Positions 6,042-7,682 of a stretch of 7,682 nt of DNA are shown here, in pieces. The translations under genes were made by a program, and so were the position numbers. The stretch comes from Bacteroidota bacterium (GTDB lineage: Bacteria; Bacteroidota; Bacteroidia; NS11-12g; UBA9320): NCBI GenBank assembly GCA_024638525.1, contig JAHEKB010000105.1:1-7682 (forward strand). The letters run 5' to 3'. The notes below the pieces were generated by a model. It was not told the origin of the DNA. It saw nothing but the letters and a program-made list of their open reading frames with translations, and did not search any database. Within the stretch, counting starts at the first letter, position 1. Each line of letters begins with the position of its first letter.

Positions 6042-6703
6042 GCTGCTGCGAACAAGGCAGCCGTTTCTGTTCTCAATCTAAACTGACCCAATTCAACGGA
6101 TCGAAATCCATGTCTTACGGCCTCTTGCACTTCTAACTCGCTGAAGTCTCCTTCTGGACCAATAAGCATTAGTGTCTGCACATTTGAACTTCTAAATGCG
6201 GACCTAGGCAAATCTTGATGGCAATGCGCAATGTATTTACCCTCTGCTTCAATGGCTAGGACATCGGAATGGTCCATGTTCTTAATCTGAGGTAGATGCA
6301 CTCTCAAACTTTGCTTCATAGCGCTGATGGCCTTTTTGTACAAGCGCTCTTGGTTGATCTTGTTCCTTTCAGTGTTCATCGTTTGTAGCAGGATAATATC
6401 CTTTACCCCTATCTCAACCAGTTTTTCAATCATCCACTCCAGTCTATCCCTGTTTTTGGTTGGTGCTACTGCTAGTATAAGTTTTTCTGGATTTGTTCTG
6501 AACTCAGTATCTAAAATACTGCATTCCACCACGGCTTTATCTAAGGCGTCGATTTGGCAGGTCATCAGATTACCTTTACCATCTGTCACCATTATTTGGT
6601 CACCGACTTGCTTGCGCAGAACCAATCTGCAGTGGCTGGCCTCCTGATCGCGGAGGTAGAGTTTATTCTCTTCTTTGGATTGGCTGAAAAAGAATTGCTC
6701 CAT
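6023..6703 (-). CDS. rsmE: 16S rRNA (uracil-1498-N3)-methyltransferase RsmE
   Basis: SPOUT-class, SAM-dependent enzyme that methylates N3 of U1498 in 16S rRNA of the 30S subunit. The 226 residues are slightly shorter than E. coli RsmE (about 243). An N-terminal PUA-like RNA-binding part (1-70) is followed by the knotted methyltransferase domain: PTKNRDRLEWMIEKLVEIGV (81-100), MKQSLR (129-134), the SAM-binding IGPEGDFS (181-188) and LGQFRLRTETA (205-215), where many bacteria have LGPRILRTETA. I chose ATG 6703, giving MEQFFF, a usual beginning for Bacteroidota RsmE, and a 4-base gap after the pntB stop. An in-frame ATG at 6733 would add ten residues unlike the family and overlap pntB by 26 bases. 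Closeness to pntB suggests co-transcription. The 3' end overlaps the convergent hydrolase gene by 19 bases. Confidence 0.95.
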   Translation of the reverse strand: MEQFFFSQSKEENKLYLRDQEASHCRLVLRKQVGDQIMVTDGKGNLMTCQIDALDKAVVECSILDTEFRTNPEKLILAVAPTKNRDRLEWMIEKLVEIGVKDIILLQTMNTERNKINQERLYKKAISAMKQSLRVHLPQIKNMDHSDVLAIEAEGKYIAHCHQDLPRSAFRSSNVQTLMLIGPEGDFSELEVQEAVRHGFRSVELGQFRLRTETAALFAAAQWSKV

Positions 6704-6707
6704 GCAA

Positions 6708-7682
6708 TCAATTGAGGTTCTTAAGCTCGGCAACTAATTCGGTTAAGACCTTTTTGGCATCGCCAAAGAGCATGGATGTCTTATCATTAAAGAATAGTTG
6801 GTTTTGAATTCCCGCATAACCCGCATTCATTGAGCGCTTATTTACAATAACATTTTTGGCGTCCTCTACTTCCAAAATTGGCATGCCATAAATGGGGCTT
6901 GAAGGATCGGTTTTAGCTGCGGGATTAACGACATCATTTGCTCCCACTACGAGAACAACATCGGTCTGAGCAAATTCGGGATTGACCTCTTCCATTTCCT
7001 TCAATTTGTCGTATTCTACATTGCTTTCTGCAAGCAAAACATTCATATGGCCGGGCATTCTTCCAGCTACAGGATGTATTGCATATGCCACTTCAACACC
7101 TCTGCTCTCAAGCAATTGCTCCAATTCATTTATCACATGCTGAGCTTGGGCAACCGCCAAACCGTAACCAGGCACTATAATCACTCTACTCGAATAATTC
7201 ATTAGGACAGCAAGGTCGCTGCTTCCAATCTCCTTTATATTGCCCGCTACTGCTTCACCTCCGGTAGCTGCACCTTCACCAAAGGCACCGAAGATTACAT
7301 TGACCAAAGGTCTGTTCATCGCCTTGCACATGACTAATGTCAGTAAGGTTCCGGCAGAACCTACCAGAATACCGCCGGTTAACATGACTTGATTATTGTA
7401 GAGAAATCCTCCAAAGGCTGCGGCGAGTCCGGTAAATGAGTTCAATAAACTGATAACAACAGGCATATCCGCTCCACCGATTGGAATCACAAATAGCACG
7501 CCGTACGTTATAGCCGCTGCAAACACCAGGTATAGGTGCAGGCTATTGCCAGTACCGCTGTAAACCATCCATACTGCATAAACCACTATTCCTATGAGAA
7601 TCAGCGTATTGACAATGTTATATTTAGGTAATCTGATGGCTTTCTTTAAACTTCCGTTGAGCTTGGCAAATGCGATCATACT
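6708..7682 (-). CDS. pntB: NAD(P) transhydrogenase beta subunit, C-terminal part (5' end outside the window)
   Basis: Beta subunit of the proton-translocating transhydrogenase, an inner-membrane enzyme that uses the proton gradient to drive hydride transfer from NADH to NADP+. The frame is open to the window edge (the last codon read is Ser before Met 7679), so the true start lies beyond; about 324 residues are seen of some 460. Counting from Met 7679, membrane segments lie at about 23-41, 46-66, 73-94 and 98-119, including the proton-channel signature GADMPVVISLLNS (69-81). The NADP(H)-binding domain III follows a linker near 135-160: VPGYGLAVAQAQ (169-180), HPVAGRMPGHMNVLLAE (202-218), VGANDVVNPAA (245-255), MPILEV, KRSM (281-284) and GYAGIQN (287-293), ending in MLFGDAK. 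All expected motifs are intact. pntA would be expected upstream, outside the window. rsmE follows 4 bases after the stop. Confidence 0.96.
   Translation of the reverse strand, partial: SMIAFAKLNGSLKKAIRLPKYNIVNTLILIGIVVYAVWMVYSGTGNSLHLYLVFAAAITYGVLFVIPIGGADMPVVISLLNSFTGLAAAFGGFLYNNQVMLTGGILVGSAGTLLTLVMCKAMNRPLVNVIFGAFGEGAATGGEAVAGNIKEIGSSDLAVLMNYSSRVIIVPGYGLAVAQAQHVINELEQLLESRGVEVAYAIHPVAGRMPGHMNVLLAESNVEYDKLKEMEEVNPEFAQTDVVLVVGANDVVNPAAKTDPSSPIYGMPILEVEDAKNVIVNKRSMNAGYAGIQNQLFFNDKTSMLFGDAKKVLTELVAELKNLN

Noticed and set aside
6704..6733. Longer rsmE start at ATG 6733
   Set aside because: The extra ten residues are not RsmE-like and would overlap pntB; MEQFFF at 6703 fits the family.
1..7682. 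Defence system, mobile element, CRISPR array or phage remnant
   Set aside because: All eight genes belong to ordinary families, and I saw no transposase, integrase, spaced direct repeats or target-site duplication.

Overview
The window looks like ordinary chromosomal DNA from a Bacteroidota bacterium, most likely of the order Flavobacteriales. The evidence is the type of the proteins (an NhaD antiporter, a DUF4159 protein, an RsmE and a PntB in Bacteroidota-like form), the near absence of Shine-Dalgarno sequences before the genes, and one exact copy of the Bacteroidota -7 promoter motif TAnnTTTG. The organism assignment is inference from family resemblance; there is no rRNA or other marker gene. 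The DNA is tightly packed: eight protein genes, no gap above about 100 bases, and no tRNA, rRNA, CRISPR array, insertion sequence or prophage gene that I can see.

Layout from left to right. Positions 1-962 (+) are the 3' part of a Na+/H+ antiporter gene of the NhaD type, followed after 4 bases by a family 2 glycosyltransferase (967-1716, +). These two probably form one transcript, with a candidate intrinsic terminator just past it, inside the 3' end of the convergent neighbour. That neighbour (1713-2717, -) is an exported protein of nine TPR units. A 69-base divergent gap separates it from a YhhQ-type queuosine-precursor transporter (2787-3551, +) that starts at TTG. A 71-base convergent gap holding two interlaced inverted repeats then leads to the end of a DUF4159 protein (3623-4288, -). 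Across a 92-base divergent gap come two tandem, related, membrane-anchored alpha/beta hydrolases (4381-5232 and 5232-6041, +). The second runs 19 bases into the 3' end of rsmE (6023-6703, -), the 16S rRNA m3U1498 methyltransferase, which lies 4 bases downstream of the 3' part of pntB (6708-7682, -), the beta subunit of the proton-translocating transhydrogenase.

How the genes fit together. There is no single pathway here. Three themes recur: ion and redox coupling at the inner membrane (NhaD, PntB), RNA modification (RsmE acting on 16S rRNA, YhhQ supplying a precursor for tRNA queuosine), and envelope-associated proteins of unknown role (the TPR protein, the DUF4159 protein, the two anchored hydrolases, the glycosyltransferase). 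pntB-rsmE on the minus strand and the hydrolase pair on the plus strand look like two separate operons that meet tail to tail.

I did not find a convincing undescribed system. The observations most worth checking are the interlaced inverted repeats at 3575-3621, the hydrolase pair with different residues at its oxyanion position (Lys in one, His in the other), and the glycosyltransferase whose usual DxD motif reads His-Pro-Asp.
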